Notes under the pieces: generated by a model
The model's input: the letters and a program-made list of their open reading frames with translations, nothing else
What the model was told of the DNA's origin: nothing
Databases searched by the model: none
Part shown: positions 17,056 through 25,702 of the stretch, one piece after another
How the letters are laid out: each line of letters starts with the position of its first letter
How positions within the stretch are numbered: the stretch's first letter is position 1
Translations under genes and position numbers: made by a program
Assembly (NCBI GenBank): GCA_965653565.1
Contig: CBFHAI010000005.1
Span: 1 to 64,000 of the forward strand
Source: JALCLA01 sp965653565
GTDB taxonomy: Bacteria > Pseudomonadota > Gammaproteobacteria > Xanthomonadales > Xanthomonadaceae
Direction: 5' to 3'
Length of the DNA: 64,000 bases

Positions 17056-18576
17056 TCAATGCGGCGACGGCGCTTTGCAGTGCCGGTCGATGAAGGCCTG
17101 ATGCGTCGGCATCGCATCGACACAGCGTTCGATCGTGTTGCCGACGCTGTCGACGAAACGCCGCAGATCCTCGTCCGTCAGCTGGTCCACCAGCGGGTGA
17201 TAGCCGCGCGGCATGATGTGCTGGCCCAGCATCACTTCGACCCAGCTGACCTCGGAGAACATCTCCTCGGCATTGCGGAAGAAGCGGCCACTGTCGCGGA
17301 ACAGGTCGATATTGGCTTGCAGCTCCGGCGGAATCGCCATGGTGCGGCACTGGTTCCAGAACGGTGTGTCGCTGCGCTGCGTGGTGTTGTAATGCAGCAC
17401 GAGGAAATCGCGGATGCGATCGAACTCGAATGCCAGCTGCGCGTTGTAGCGATCGATCAGCACCTCGTTGAAGCCGGCGCGCGGGAACAGGCTGAGCAGT
17501 TTCTGGATGCCGGACTGGATCAGATGGATGCTGGTCGATTCGAGCGGTTCCATGAAGCCGCTGGCGAGCCCGAGCGCGACCACGTTCTTGTTCCAGACTT
17601 TCTTGCGGCGGCCCGTCGTGAAACGCAGCGGACGCGGATCGCCCAACGGTTTGCCGTCGAGATTGCGCAACAGCGCGGCGGCGGCTTCGTCGTCGCTGAT
17701 ATGCGCGCTCGAATAGACGTAACCGTTGCCGGTGCGATGCTGCAACGGGATGCGCCACTGCCAGCCGGCTTCGCGCGCGGTGGAACGCGTGTACGGGGTC
17801 GGCGGGCCGGAATTCTCGGTCGGCACGGCGAGCGCACGATCGCAAGGCAGCCAGTGGGTGAAATCGAGGTAGCCGGTGTGCAGTGCTTCTTCGATCAGCA
17901 GTCCGCGGAAACCCGAGCAATCGATGAAAAGTTCGCCGGCGAGGTTTTCGCCGTTTTCCAGTTGCACCGATTGCACGAACCCGGTTTCCGGCTGCAGATG
18001 CACCTGCCGCACGATGCCTTCGTGCCGCACCACGCCGCGCTGTTCGGCATAAGCGCGCAGGAAACGCGCGTACAGGCCGGCGTCGAAATGATAGGCGTAG
18101 GCGATGTTCGCCAGCGGCGAGGTCGGCGGCACATCGGTGGCCGAGACCATGAACTTGCCGCGCGGCGCGGCCAGCGTGTTGATCGTGTAGTTGCCGATGT
18201 CGCCGGCCCAGCCGGCGTGGAAGGCCTTGATCCAGTACTGATGGAACGGCAGCAATCCGAGCTCGCGGCCGATCGCGGTGCCGAAGCCGTGGATGTAGGA
18301 ATCGCCGAGCCGGCCCCAGTCGCGGAACTGGATGCCGAGCTTGAACGTGCCCTGCGTCTGCCGGACGAATTCGATTTCGTTGAGCCCGAGCAGATTGTTG
18401 AACAGTTTCAGATGCGGAACGGTGGCCTCACCGACGCCGACGATGCCGATCGCTTCGGATTCCACCAGCCGGATCGAAACCTGCGGCCCGAGCACCTTGG
18501 CCAAGGCGCACGCCGCCATCCATCCGGCGGTGCCGCCGCCGACGATGACGATGCTGCGGATGGCCGGTTCGCTCAT
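17056..18576 (-). CDS. Flavin-dependent tryptophan-halogenase family protein
   Basis: Member of the FADH2-dependent halogenase family, 506 residues. All diagnostic features are present at the same numbering as PrnA. These are the FAD motif GGGTAG (13-18), catalytic Lys79 in TFKLGI, W272-Q-W274-R-I-P, and Glu346-Ser347 in MEPLES. WNKNVVALG (328-336) is also conserved. A typical free-tryptophan halogenase would sit in an antibiotic cluster; here the gene lies between a TonB receptor and a glucanase. Homologues in such loci occur in Xanthomonadales and Caulobacterales, and the natural substrate is unknown to me. No flavin reductase gene is nearby, so reduced flavin must come from elsewhere. Confidence 0.9.
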   Translation of the reverse strand: MSEPAIRSIVIVGGGTAGWMAACALAKVLGPQVSIRLVESEAIGIVGVGEATVPHLKLFNNLLGLNEIEFVRQTQGTFKLGIQFRDWGRLGDSYIHGFGTAIGRELGLLPFHQYWIKAFHAGWAGDIGNYTINTLAAPRGKFMVSATDVPPTSPLANIAYAYHFDAGLYARFLRAYAEQRGVVRHEGIVRQVHLQPETGFVQSVQLENGENLAGELFIDCSGFRGLLIEEALHTGYLDFTHWLPCDRALAVPTENSGPPTPYTRSTAREAGWQWRIPLQHRTGNGYVYSSAHISDDEAAAALLRNLDGKPLGDPRPLRFTTGRRKKVWNKNVVALGLASGFMEPLESTSIHLIQSGIQKLLSLFPRAGFNEVLIDRYNAQLAFEFDRIRDFLVLHYNTTQRSDTPFWNQCRTMAIPPELQANIDLFRDSGRFFRNAEEMFSEVSWVEVMLGQHIMPRGYHPLVDQLTDEDLRRFVDSVGNTIERCVDAMPTHQAFIDRHCKAPSPH

Positions 18577-18662
18577 GCTTCGCCTTGCGTGGAGCGCCGC
18601 GACGCGGCGGCGGAAAACGCGGCGGGCCGCGCGGTGCTGCTTCGCGGCGTGACCGCCTCGGA

Positions 18663-18680
18663 CGGGGCCCGCAGGCCCCG
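18663..18680 (-). other. GC-rich hairpin between receptor and halogenase genes
   Basis: CGGGGCC and GGCCCCG form a 7-bp stem with loop CGCA in the 135-bp gap after the TonB-receptor stop. No U-run follows on the transcribed strand, so it is not a clear terminator. It may protect the receptor mRNA end or reduce read-through into the halogenase gene. No other gene is visible in the gap. Confidence 0.4.
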
Positions 18681-18711
18681 CCCGTTCGCTTACGTCATCG
18701 CGGCATCGCGA

Positions 18712-21700
18712 TCAGAACTTCGCCCCGATCTCGAACTTGATCGTGCGCGGCACGAACAGGATGTCGCCGTTCTCGTTGATGCTGATGAAATCCTCGTTGA
18801 ACACGCCGCCCGAACCGAAGTTGTAGGTGTAGCTGGAGTAGTTCTTCCAGTTGAACACGTTGAGCACATCGACGCGCGCGAACACCGAGACATCGTCGCG
18901 GAATTTGAATTCCTTGGTCGCCTGCAGATCGAAATCGCGATAGCCGAAGACATCGCCGCCGAACAGGAAACCGCCGCTGCCGGGCGGTTCTTCGCCGATG
19001 ATTTCGCAGCCGGCGCCGTTCGGTTGCGTGGCGCCATAACAGGCCACGGTGTTGATCGGCGTGGGCGTGGCGAGCGTGAGTTTGGCGCCGAAGGTGATGC
19101 CCCACGGACCATCGAACGAGCCGGCCGCCACGAACCGATGCTTGGCGGCCGCATTCGACAGCACGAACGGATAGTCCTCGATCGTGGCGCCGTCGAACGC
19201 ATAGTGCTCGGCGATGTCGCGGTTCTGGCTGGCGTGGGTGTGGGTGTAGGCGAAAGTCGCGCTCCAGCCCGATTCCGGCGTGTAGGGCTTCTGCGCCGAC
19301 AACAGCAGCTGCGTGCTGCGCGTTTCGATGCCGTTGTTGCCGAGGATCAGCGCACCGAAACCAGGCACCGCGTGGCCCCAGGGCTGGCCGCCGCCCTGGA
19401 AGAAATCGCCGTTCGGGAAGCGGTTGCCGAGCGTGTAGACGAAGCCGTCGTAGCTCAGCACGCGCGCCACGGTGGCGTCGGTGAGCCACTCGCCGATCTG
19501 GTTCGACATGCCGATGCTGAATTGATCGGAGTACGGCGCTTCGAGATTGTTGTTGAGCAGATCGACTTCGCCGCCGGCGTTGCTCGATTGCTGCAGCGCC
19601 TGCAGGTTGGCGATGCCGTTGAGATAGACCGGATCCCAGTCGAAGCACGGGGTGCGGTTCTGGTAGCACTGGCCCGTCGCCGGATCGCGAAAATTCACCG
19701 TGAATCCGGGCAATGCGGCCTTGGTGACTTCGAGCTGCAGGTAGTCGTAGAGATTGCGATCGTAGGAGCGGCCGGCGCCCCCGTGAATCACATGGCGCTC
19801 GTCGGCGTTGAGGTCGTAGGAGAAGCCGAAACGCGGCTGCCAGGCGCCGTCGAAGGCTTCGCGATTGTTGCCGGTGCTGATGTAGTCGTTTACATCGATG
19901 CCACCCAAAAGCAGCGATTGGGCATAGGTCTGCCCCTCCGGTGCGCCCGGATGCTGCGAGTTGAGCGCCGCCACCACGTTGGCGGGCGTGACGAAGTCGA
20001 GATAGGCCGGATTCTTTTCGTAATCCCAGCGCACGCCGAGGTTGAACATCAGGTGATCGTTGACCGCCCAATCGTCCTGGATATAGAAGCCGTACTGCTC
20101 GGCATCGGTTTCGACGTAGGGCGCCAGGCCCAATCCCGCCACCGGTTTGGTGAACGACGCGCGGTACGGCGTGGGCGCGGTGCCGTTGGGGCCGACCAGG
20201 AAGTAGAACTGCGGATTGATGTCGGACGCATCCTGCGCGAACAGGGTCACTTCCTTGTAGCGCGCGCCCATCTTGATGACGTGGTCGCCGTGCCAGGAGA
20301 AATCGTCGAAGGTCAGATTGTCTTCGATCGACGTGCCTTTCTGGCCCTTGTTCTGCGCCGAACCGGAACCGGCGGGGCCGACGGCGATGATCGTCGGCTC
20401 GTTGGCCTGGCCGGCGAAACCGTAGATGAAACCGTTGCCCAGGCCGAACGGCGTGGGACGGTTGAAGGCGTCTTCGTGCGCCAGCAGCACTTCGTTGAAC
20501 CAGCGCGAACCGACGTGTTCCCAGCGCAGCGTGTAGCGCTTGTCGTCGTTCACCACATCGACGCCGTGCGAGGCCGCGTTGACGCCGCCGACGTTGTCGC
20601 GCTGCGCCTCTTCGCGGATCTGCGCGGTGAAGGCGATGTGGTCGGTATCACTGACTTCCCAATCGAGTTTGCCGAAGAACAGGTCTTCTTCGAACGGCAG
20701 GCTGGCCGGTCCGAATTGCGCGGCGACGTCGGGCGGCAGGAACGGGATGCCGGGCGCGGCGTTCGGATCGGCGATCACCGTGATCGGCGTGTTGAAGTGC
20801 TTGGCCTCGTAGGTGAAGAAGTAATGCAGCCGATCCTCGATGATCGGGCCGCCGACGGCGAAGCCGTATTCCTTCTCCTGCGATTCGACTTTCTCGCCCT
20901 TGGCGATTTCGTCCGGACGTTTTTCGCGCAGGCCGTCGTCGGTGTAGCGGTAGAAGACTTCGCCTTCGAATTCGTTGGTGCCCGATTTGGTCACCGCGGT
21001 GACGGCGGCGCTGGCGATCTGGCCGTATTCGGCCTTGTAGTTCGACGTGATGACTTTGTATTCGCCGATGCCCAGCTGCGGAAACGGATTGCCCTGGCTG
21101 TTGAACTGGCCCGAGACGCCGCCTTCCTTGACGTAGCTCTTCTGTCCGACGCCGTCGATGAAGACGTTGGTGCTGCTGTTGTTCTGCGCGCCGCCGCGCA
21201 GCGAGGTGTGGCCGCGCGAGTCGACGCTGAACACCATGCCGGGCACGGTGTCGGCGAATTCGAGGAAGTTGCGCGAGACCTGCGGGATGGTTTCGATCTG
21301 GCGCAGCGAAATGGTTTCGCCGATTTCCGAGGTGCGCACTTCGGCCAGCCGCGTGGCGAACACTTCCACCGCTTCGAGTTCGGTGCCGCCCGACTGCAGG
21401 TTGAGCGTGGCCGAGGACGCCACGCTCAGCGTGACGGTGCGGCTGGAGCCCGGCCCGGCTTCGACGCGATAGGTGCCCGGGTCGAGGCCGACCAGCGAAT
21501 AGCTGCCGTCGGCCGAGGCCTGGGTGCGGCGCACCGAGCCGGTCGCGATATTGGTGGCGACCACTTCCACGCCGGCCGCCGGGCCGGCCTGCGTCGACAC
21601 CTGGCCGCGCAACGTCGCCGCGGTGCTTTGCGCCATCGCCGCCTGGCCCATCAGCATGAGGCTGCCCGCCAGCGCGCACGCCAGCAGGTTTCTGCGACAG

Positions 21701-21750
21701 CTCGCCAGGCGGCTTGCGGCCGAAGGCGCCCGAGTGGTTTGACTGTGCAT
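18712..21750 (-). CDS. TonB-dependent outer-membrane receptor (Oar/SusC-like)
   Basis: Outer-membrane active transporter, 1012 residues, probably taking up the glucan or its oligosaccharides with energy from TonB. A long signal peptide ends near MGQAAMA. It is followed by a carboxypeptidase-regulatory-like beta-sandwich (about 44-125), a plug domain (SLRQIETIPQVSRNFLEF, TSLRGGAQNNSSTNVFIDG) and a 22-strand-type barrel ending in Phe (KFEIGAKF), as outer-membrane proteins require. The sequence ELEAVEVFA before the plug may serve as the TonB box. It lies just downstream of the LacI gene and is the first structural gene of the locus. Confidence 0.93.
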   Translation of the reverse strand: MHSQTTRAPSAASRLASCRRNLLACALAGSLMLMGQAAMAQSTAATLRGQVSTQAGPAAGVEVVATNIATGSVRRTQASADGSYSLVGLDPGTYRVEAGPGSSRTVTLSVASSATLNLQSGGTELEAVEVFATRLAEVRTSEIGETISLRQIETIPQVSRNFLEFADTVPGMVFSVDSRGHTSLRGGAQNNSSTNVFIDGVGQKSYVKEGGVSGQFNSQGNPFPQLGIGEYKVITSNYKAEYGQIASAAVTAVTKSGTNEFEGEVFYRYTDDGLREKRPDEIAKGEKVESQEKEYGFAVGGPIIEDRLHYFFTYEAKHFNTPITVIADPNAAPGIPFLPPDVAAQFGPASLPFEEDLFFGKLDWEVSDTDHIAFTAQIREEAQRDNVGGVNAASHGVDVVNDDKRYTLRWEHVGSRWFNEVLLAHEDAFNRPTPFGLGNGFIYGFAGQANEPTIIAVGPAGSGSAQNKGQKGTSIEDNLTFDDFSWHGDHVIKMGARYKEVTLFAQDASDINPQFYFLVGPNGTAPTPYRASFTKPVAGLGLAPYVETDAEQYGFYIQDDWAVNDHLMFNLGVRWDYEKNPAYLDFVTPANVVAALNSQHPGAPEGQTYAQSLLLGGIDVNDYISTGNNREAFDGAWQPRFGFSYDLNADERHVIHGGAGRSYDRNLYDYLQLEVTKAALPGFTVNFRDPATGQCYQNRTPCFDWDPVYLNGIANLQALQQSSNAGGEVDLLNNNLEAPYSDQFSIGMSNQIGEWLTDATVARVLSYDGFVYTLGNRFPNGDFFQGGGQPWGHAVPGFGALILGNNGIETRSTQLLLSAQKPYTPESGWSATFAYTHTHASQNRDIAEHYAFDGATIEDYPFVLSNAAAKHRFVAAGSFDGPWGITFGAKLTLATPTPINTVACYGATQPNGAGCEIIGEEPPGSGGFLFGGDVFGYRDFDLQATKEFKFRDDVSVFARVDVLNVFNWKNYSSYTYNFGSGGVFNEDFISINENGDILFVPRTIKFEIGAKF

Positions 21751-21843
21751 CGTTATCCCCTCCCCAAAAACTGTGCGAAACCGCTGAAAAAAACGTCGCG
21801 CGCCGCTGGACGCGCTCCTTGGACCGTCGAGCCTGTCGCGCCC

Positions 21844-22872
21844 CTAGCTTTCACTCCGTGCCGCCGCCGTCCGGTCCGGGTGCCGGCAGGAATCGCGGAT
21901 CACCAATTCGGTCGGCAGCGTCTGATTCGTCGTTTCGAGTGGCTCGCCTTTGCCCAGGCAGGCCAGCACGCATTCGAGCGCCTTCTGTCCGAGCGTCGCG
22001 ATGCGCACGCGCACGGTGGTCAGCGGCGGCGTGATGTAGCGCGCGATCGGGATATCGTCGAAGCCGGCCAGGCCGATGTCGGCCGGTACGTTGAGGCCGG
22101 CTTCGCGCAGCGCGAACAGGCAGCCGATCGCCATCATGTCGTTGGCCGCGAATACCGCGTCGGGGCGCTCGGGCATGGCCGCGATGCGCTGGCCGGCGAG
22201 ATGGCCGGATTCTTCGCTGAAATCGCCGTCGAGCAGCTGCGGCGAGGCGCCGGGCAGCAGGTCCGCCAGCGCCTGGCGGTAGCCGCGCTCGCGTTCGAGC
22301 GCGTCGTGGTTCGCGTTCGGGCCGCCGATCATCGCGATCGAGCGGTAACCCGTGCCGATCAGGTGCGCCACCATCGCGTAGGCGCCCTCGAAGTTGTCGA
22401 CCATGATCGACGGATGCCGGCTGTCGGGCACCGGTGTGTTCATCAGCACCACCGGCAGCGCGGCGGTGAGCGTGTTGCGCAGGATGGCCTCGTCGACGTG
22501 CGGCGACATCACCAGCACGCCGTCGACCCGGCCGCACATGGTGAGCAGGGCCGTGGCCACTTCGCCGGCATCGCCGTGCGAACTGGAAACCAGGATGTGG
22601 AAACCGCGTTCGCGGGCGGCCTGGTCGATGCCGCGGATCAGTTCGGAGAAGAATTCGCCGTACAGATCGGGCAGCAGCACGCCGATGGTATTGGTGCGCC
22701 GCGTGATCAGACTGCGGGCGGCGCCGTGCGGCACGTAGCGCAGCGCCGCGGCGGCCTGCACCACGCGCAGGCGGGCAGCTTCCGACACGCTGCCCAAGCC
22801 GTTGATGGCGCGGGAAACCGTGGCGACCGAGACCTTGGCCTCGCGTGCTACGTCCTTGATGGTCGCCGCCAT
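21844..22872 (-). CDS. LacI/GalR-family transcription regulator
   Basis: Sugar-responsive repressor, 342 residues. The N-terminal helix-turn-helix and hinge helix are clear (TIKDVAREAKVSVATVSRAI to about residue 60). They are followed by a periplasmic-binding-protein-like effector domain (NTIGVLLPDLYGEFFSEL, GLAGFDDIPIARYITPPL). I start it at the ATG giving MAATIKDVA; upstream in-frame codons do not encode family-like sequence. It is transcribed in the same direction as the locus and probably represses it in the absence of a glucan-derived sugar. The site 53 bp upstream suggests autoregulation. Confidence 0.93.
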   Translation of the reverse strand: MAATIKDVAREAKVSVATVSRAINGLGSVSEAARLRVVQAAAALRYVPHGAARSLITRRTNTIGVLLPDLYGEFFSELIRGIDQAARERGFHILVSSSHGDAGEVATALLTMCGRVDGVLVMSPHVDEAILRNTLTAALPVVLMNTPVPDSRHPSIMVDNFEGAYAMVAHLIGTGYRSIAMIGGPNANHDALERERGYRQALADLLPGASPQLLDGDFSEESGHLAGQRIAAMPERPDAVFAANDMMAIGCLFALREAGLNVPADIGLAGFDDIPIARYITPPLTTVRVRIATLGQKALECVLACLGKGEPLETTNQTLPTELVIRDSCRHPDRTAAARSES

Positions 22873-22924
22873 TGACTCTCCCGGGAAACACGGCCGGCCG
22901 GTCCCGTACCGTCGGCGGAAGCAA

Positions 22925-22938
22925 TGTAAACGTTTCCA
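22925..22938. promoter_or_regulatory. LacI-type operator candidate upstream of the regulator gene
   Basis: TGTAAACGTTTCCA is a near-perfect LacI/GalR-type palindrome centred on the CG step and lies 53-66 bp before the regulator start. The related site at 11217-11228 precedes the last gene of the locus. Autoregulation by the adjacent LacI-family protein is the simplest reading. Confidence 0.6.
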
Positions 22939-23111
22939 AAAAGAGGTGTAAAGCCGCAGTGCAGCATGACGGCGTGGGGGTGCGCCCTGCCCTTGTGATC
23001 GGCTGCGGGCCACGCAGCAACCCGGGCGAATCAACCCGCCAGGGCCATCTCCGGGGAGAACTAACCAGCCGCTCTCGACCGCGGCGCGCCGACCGGCAAG
23101 AATCGGCACGC

Positions 23112-23627
23112 ATGAATCCGCGTCCCGTCGCCCCTGCCGAAGCCGGCCGCCTGAGCGCCTTGATGCGCCACCTGTTCCTCGCCGCCTACCGCGACTGCAG
23201 CAGCGAGCGCAACGTGCAGGCATTCCTCAACACGGTGTACACGCCGGCGCGGCAACTGGCGGAACTGCAGGATCCGTCGATCCACACCTGCGTGCTGGAA
23301 GACGGCGCTCACTGGGCAGGCTTCGCACAGCTGCGGCTCGCCGCGCAGCGGCCCGGCTGCGTGCCGCTCGCGTATGGCGCGGAGCTTGGCCGTATCTATC
23401 TCGATCCGGCCTATCAGGGCCGCTCGCTCGGCGCGACCTTGCTCGAACACCTCGCCGGTCTCGCCCGCGACCAGGGCCGCGACGGGCTTTGGCTCAACGT
23501 CTGGCAGCTGGCGCCCAAGGCCGTCGCATTCTATGAGCGGCAGGGCTTTCGCATCGTCGGCACCACCGACTTCATCGTCGGCGACGATGCCAAGACCGAC
23601 TGGCTGATGTACCGGCGCTTCGATTGA
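23112..23627 (+). CDS. GNAT-family N-acetyltransferase
   Basis: Acyl-CoA-dependent acetyltransferase of 171 residues. The GNAT core is visible: ELGRIYLDPAYQGRSLGATLL holds the beta4 strand and the acetyl-CoA pyrophosphate loop (Q-G-R-S-L-G). LWLNVWQLAPKAVAFYERQGF is the beta5-alpha4 segment. The substrate cannot be predicted; sequences with FYERQGF at this place are often small-molecule or protein N-acetyltransferases. I chose the ATG giving MNPRPVAPAEA. It diverges from the lacI gene and stands alone. Confidence 0.88.
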   Translation: MNPRPVAPAEAGRLSALMRHLFLAAYRDCSSERNVQAFLNTVYTPARQLAELQDPSIHTCVLEDGAHWAGFAQLRLAAQRPGCVPLAYGAELGRIYLDPAYQGRSLGATLLEHLAGLARDQGRDGLWLNVWQLAPKAVAFYERQGFRIVGTTDFIVGDDAKTDWLMYRRFD

Positions 23628-23670
23628 CGTGAACGCCGCGTCCGTTCGATACAGTCCGAACTCGATGCCC

Positions 23671-23708
23671 GAAAAACAAAAAGCCGCCCCTTTGCGCGGG
23701 GCGGCTTT
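23671..23708 (-). terminator. Intrinsic terminator after tRNA-Val
   Basis: An 11-bp GC-rich stem, AAAGCCGCCCC with GGGGCGGCTTT, and a 7-nt loop are followed on the minus strand by a run of T broken by one G. It sits 46 bp past the 3' end of tRNA-Val. It could also stop rightward transcription from the acetyltransferase gene, though the U-run there is short. Confidence 0.9.
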
Positions 23709-23753
23709 CGTAGCGATCGACCGGCTTCGGCAGGAAGCGCCAGGTCTGGTGAC

Positions 23754-23828
23754 TGGTGGGCGGTACAAGTTTCGAACTTGTGACCCCTGCCGTGTGAAAG
23801 CAGTGCTCTACCGCTGAGCTAACCGCCC
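23754..23828 (-). tRNA. tRNA-Val (CAC)
   Basis: The minus strand folds into a full cloverleaf. The acceptor stem is GGGCGGT paired with ACCGCCC, and the D arm contains AGCTCAGCGGTAGAGC. The anticodon stem-loop is CTGCT-TTCACAC-GGCAG with anticodon CAC, reading GUG. The T arm contains GTTCGAA, and the CCA end is encoded. It is 75 nt including CCA. Confidence 0.96.
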
Positions 23829-23944
23829 GTGAAGGGCGCGAATTATGCACACCGGCCGGGTGCCCGGTCAACCGCGGACGGAAATCATGGCGCGCTGTCG
23901 GGGATGGATGTAAATTTTCAGGCGAACCATTCGAGGAGGAATTC

Positions 23945-24520
23945 ATGCGCATTGCCCCGTGGATTTGCGGTTTGGCCGCATGCGGCGCACTCGCTGCCGC
24001 CGGCGCTGCCCAGGCCTGCTCCAAGCGCGCCGCGCCGGAGATTGAAATGCGCATCACCCAGCCGCTGCTGGCATCGGTGGAGGCCGACAACAGCCTGCAG
24101 ATCGAGGTCGCGGCCGACGGTTGCGTGCGGGTGCATTACCCGAAATACGACACGCGCGCCGGCGACTACGCCTACACGCTGTCGGCGCGTGAACTGGCCG
24201 CGTTGCGCGCCGAAATCGCCGCCACGCGGATCGATCAGTTCCGCCCCGACGCGGTGCGCGCCGACCTCGCCCGGCGCCAGATCGCCAAGCGCGCGCAGCC
24301 CGATGCCATCAGCTATCGCGTCACCGACGAGGAAGTGATCGAAATTTCGCTCGGCGCCGCCGCGGCCAAAGCCGGCGGCGCGCCGATGCTGGCCTGGTCG
24401 GGATTGCGCGAACAATTGCTCAACCATCCCGACCAGCCCGACCTGATCGTCCTTTCGGCCGCACGCGATCGCCTGGCGGAACTGGCCACCGATCCGCGCG
24501 CGAAAAAGGTGCAGCCATGA
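23945..24520 (+). CDS. Secreted protein of unknown function
   Basis: 191-residue product starting MRIAPWICGLAACGAL after a strong GAGGAGGA ribosome site. The signal peptide ends near AAQACSK; the Cys might suggest a lipoprotein, but AQAC is only a weak lipobox. The mature part alternates short strands and helices with no motif I recognise. Its last 4 bp overlap the start of the zinc-protease-like gene (ATGA), so the two are translationally coupled and probably work together, perhaps as protease and companion or inhibitor. That pairing role is inferred. Confidence 0.85.
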   Translation: MRIAPWICGLAACGALAAAGAAQACSKRAAPEIEMRITQPLLASVEADNSLQIEVAADGCVRVHYPKYDTRAGDYAYTLSARELAALRAEIAATRIDQFRPDAVRADLARRQIAKRAQPDAISYRVTDEEVIEISLGAAAAKAGGAPMLAWSGLREQLLNHPDQPDLIVLSAARDRLAELATDPRAKKVQP

Positions 24521-25641
24521 GCGCTCGCCTCGCGCTGAAATCGAGCTTCGCCTTGGCGATCGCCCTCGCCTTCGCGGCCCCGTCGCAGGCCGGCGTTTTC
24601 CTCAACCATGCGCTCGGCAAAGTGACGCACGGCAAGAACTACAACGGCGTCGGCGGCGAGATCGTGGTGAACGTGTGCCTCGATCCGACCGCGATGCCGA
24701 TCTCGGGCGATCCGGTGCAGGCGACCGAGAATGCGATCGCCGAATTCAACCGCTTCGAGCCGACGCTGGGCAACGTGACCAACGCCGTGGCGGCGGGCGT
24801 GCCCGGCGGGCAGGTCGATTACCAGTCGATCGTGACGCACGAGATCGGGCATTGCATCGGGCTCGATCACAACGTGCTCGGACCGAGCGAGGCCGCGTGT
24901 TCGCTCGGCAATGCCGGCAGTTGCAACTCGTCGCCGACGATTTTCTTCACCAACGCGTTGCCCAATCTCGGCGGCCTGACCACCGACGATGGGCTCGACA
25001 ATGTCCGCGCCACCGGCGACGACATCCGCGGCGACGATTCGAGCCTGCACTGGCATCGCAGCGGCGCGAACAATCCTTTCGAAATTCCGGCGGTGGCCGA
25101 TCGCACCAACCATGTGCAGAACCTGCCTTATGCCGTCGGCGATACGTTCGCGGAGGCCGCGACGGCGTTCTCGCCCTGCACGCTCGGCGGCCTGGCCAGC
25201 AACACCAGCGCCGCGAACGGCCAGCCGGCGACGTCATCGATCATGGCGCCGATCCTGTGCACCAACAACGTGGTGCGCGATCTGGCGCCGGACGATCACA
25301 CCACGTTCCGCATCGCGCGCGCCGGTTTCGACAACACCGCGGGCACGGCGGACGATTACACGGTGCGACTTGCATTCCAGGGCACCAATCAGGTCGGTTG
25401 CGATCTGCGCATCCGCTTTCCGTCGGGCGGCGGCTTCTTCTGCGGCACCTCGCTGTTCGATCGCCCGAACGGCGATCAGTCGGTCGGCGACAACGATACG
25501 GGCCAGCCCTACGGCACCATCAATCTGCAGCGCGAGACCAACTGGTTCTTCAACCAGGTCGACACCACCCAAGGTGGCGGCGGCGGTGATGATTGCATCT
25601 TCCGCAACGGTTTCGAAACCGGTACCAACGGGTGTAACTGA
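24517..25641 (+). CDS. Secreted zinc-metalloprotease-like protein with C-terminal IFRNGFE motif
   Basis: Exported protein of 374 residues with a signal peptide cleaved after PSQA (about 25). The sequence THEIGHCIGLDH gives the metzincin zinc site HExxHxxGxxH with His108, His112 and His118 and catalytic Glu109. Sequence with many Asn, Asp and Gly and four or more Cys follows, then a Gly-rich linker (GGGGGDD) and the terminal motif CIFRNGFE ending in Cys. The same IFxNGFE ending occurs on the 91-residue protein at 27841-28116, so it may be a sorting or anchoring signal. A Met follows the zinc motif at a distance (SSIMAPI), plausible as a Met-turn. The gene is coupled to its upstream neighbour. 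Confidence 0.85.
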   Translation: MSARLALKSSFALAIALAFAAPSQAGVFLNHALGKVTHGKNYNGVGGEIVVNVCLDPTAMPISGDPVQATENAIAEFNRFEPTLGNVTNAVAAGVPGGQVDYQSIVTHEIGHCIGLDHNVLGPSEAACSLGNAGSCNSSPTIFFTNALPNLGGLTTDDGLDNVRATGDDIRGDDSSLHWHRSGANNPFEIPAVADRTNHVQNLPYAVGDTFAEAATAFSPCTLGGLASNTSAANGQPATSSIMAPILCTNNVVRDLAPDDHTTFRIARAGFDNTAGTADDYTVRLAFQGTNQVGCDLRIRFPSGGGFFCGTSLFDRPNGDQSVGDNDTGQPYGTINLQRETNWFFNQVDTTQGGGGGDDCIFRNGFETGTNGCN

Positions 25642-25664
25642 GGTCTCTTGCGACTGAACCTCTT

Positions 25665-25690
25665 GCGCGGACTGCCGAGGCAGTCCGCGC
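25665..25690. terminator. Convergent-gene hairpin, probable bidirectional terminator
   Basis: GCGCGGACTGC pairs with GCAGTCCGCGC (11 bp, perfect) around loop CGAG. It sits in the 61-bp gap between two convergent genes. Neither side has a good U-run, so it may need Rho or act mainly on mRNA stability. Confidence 0.55.
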
Positions 25691-25702
25691 CATTCGTTGA
25701 AC

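Noticed and set aside
18663..18680. Hairpin after the TonB-receptor gene as a true terminator
   Set aside because: No U-run follows, and the next gene belongs to the same locus, so I list it only as a hairpin.
16849..22875. A 2008-codon open frame on the plus strand across the halogenase and TonB-receptor genes
   Set aside because: It is antisense to three well-supported genes. Very high GC at third positions removes stops in the opposite frame; its product has no domain and is rich in Arg, Ala and Glu.
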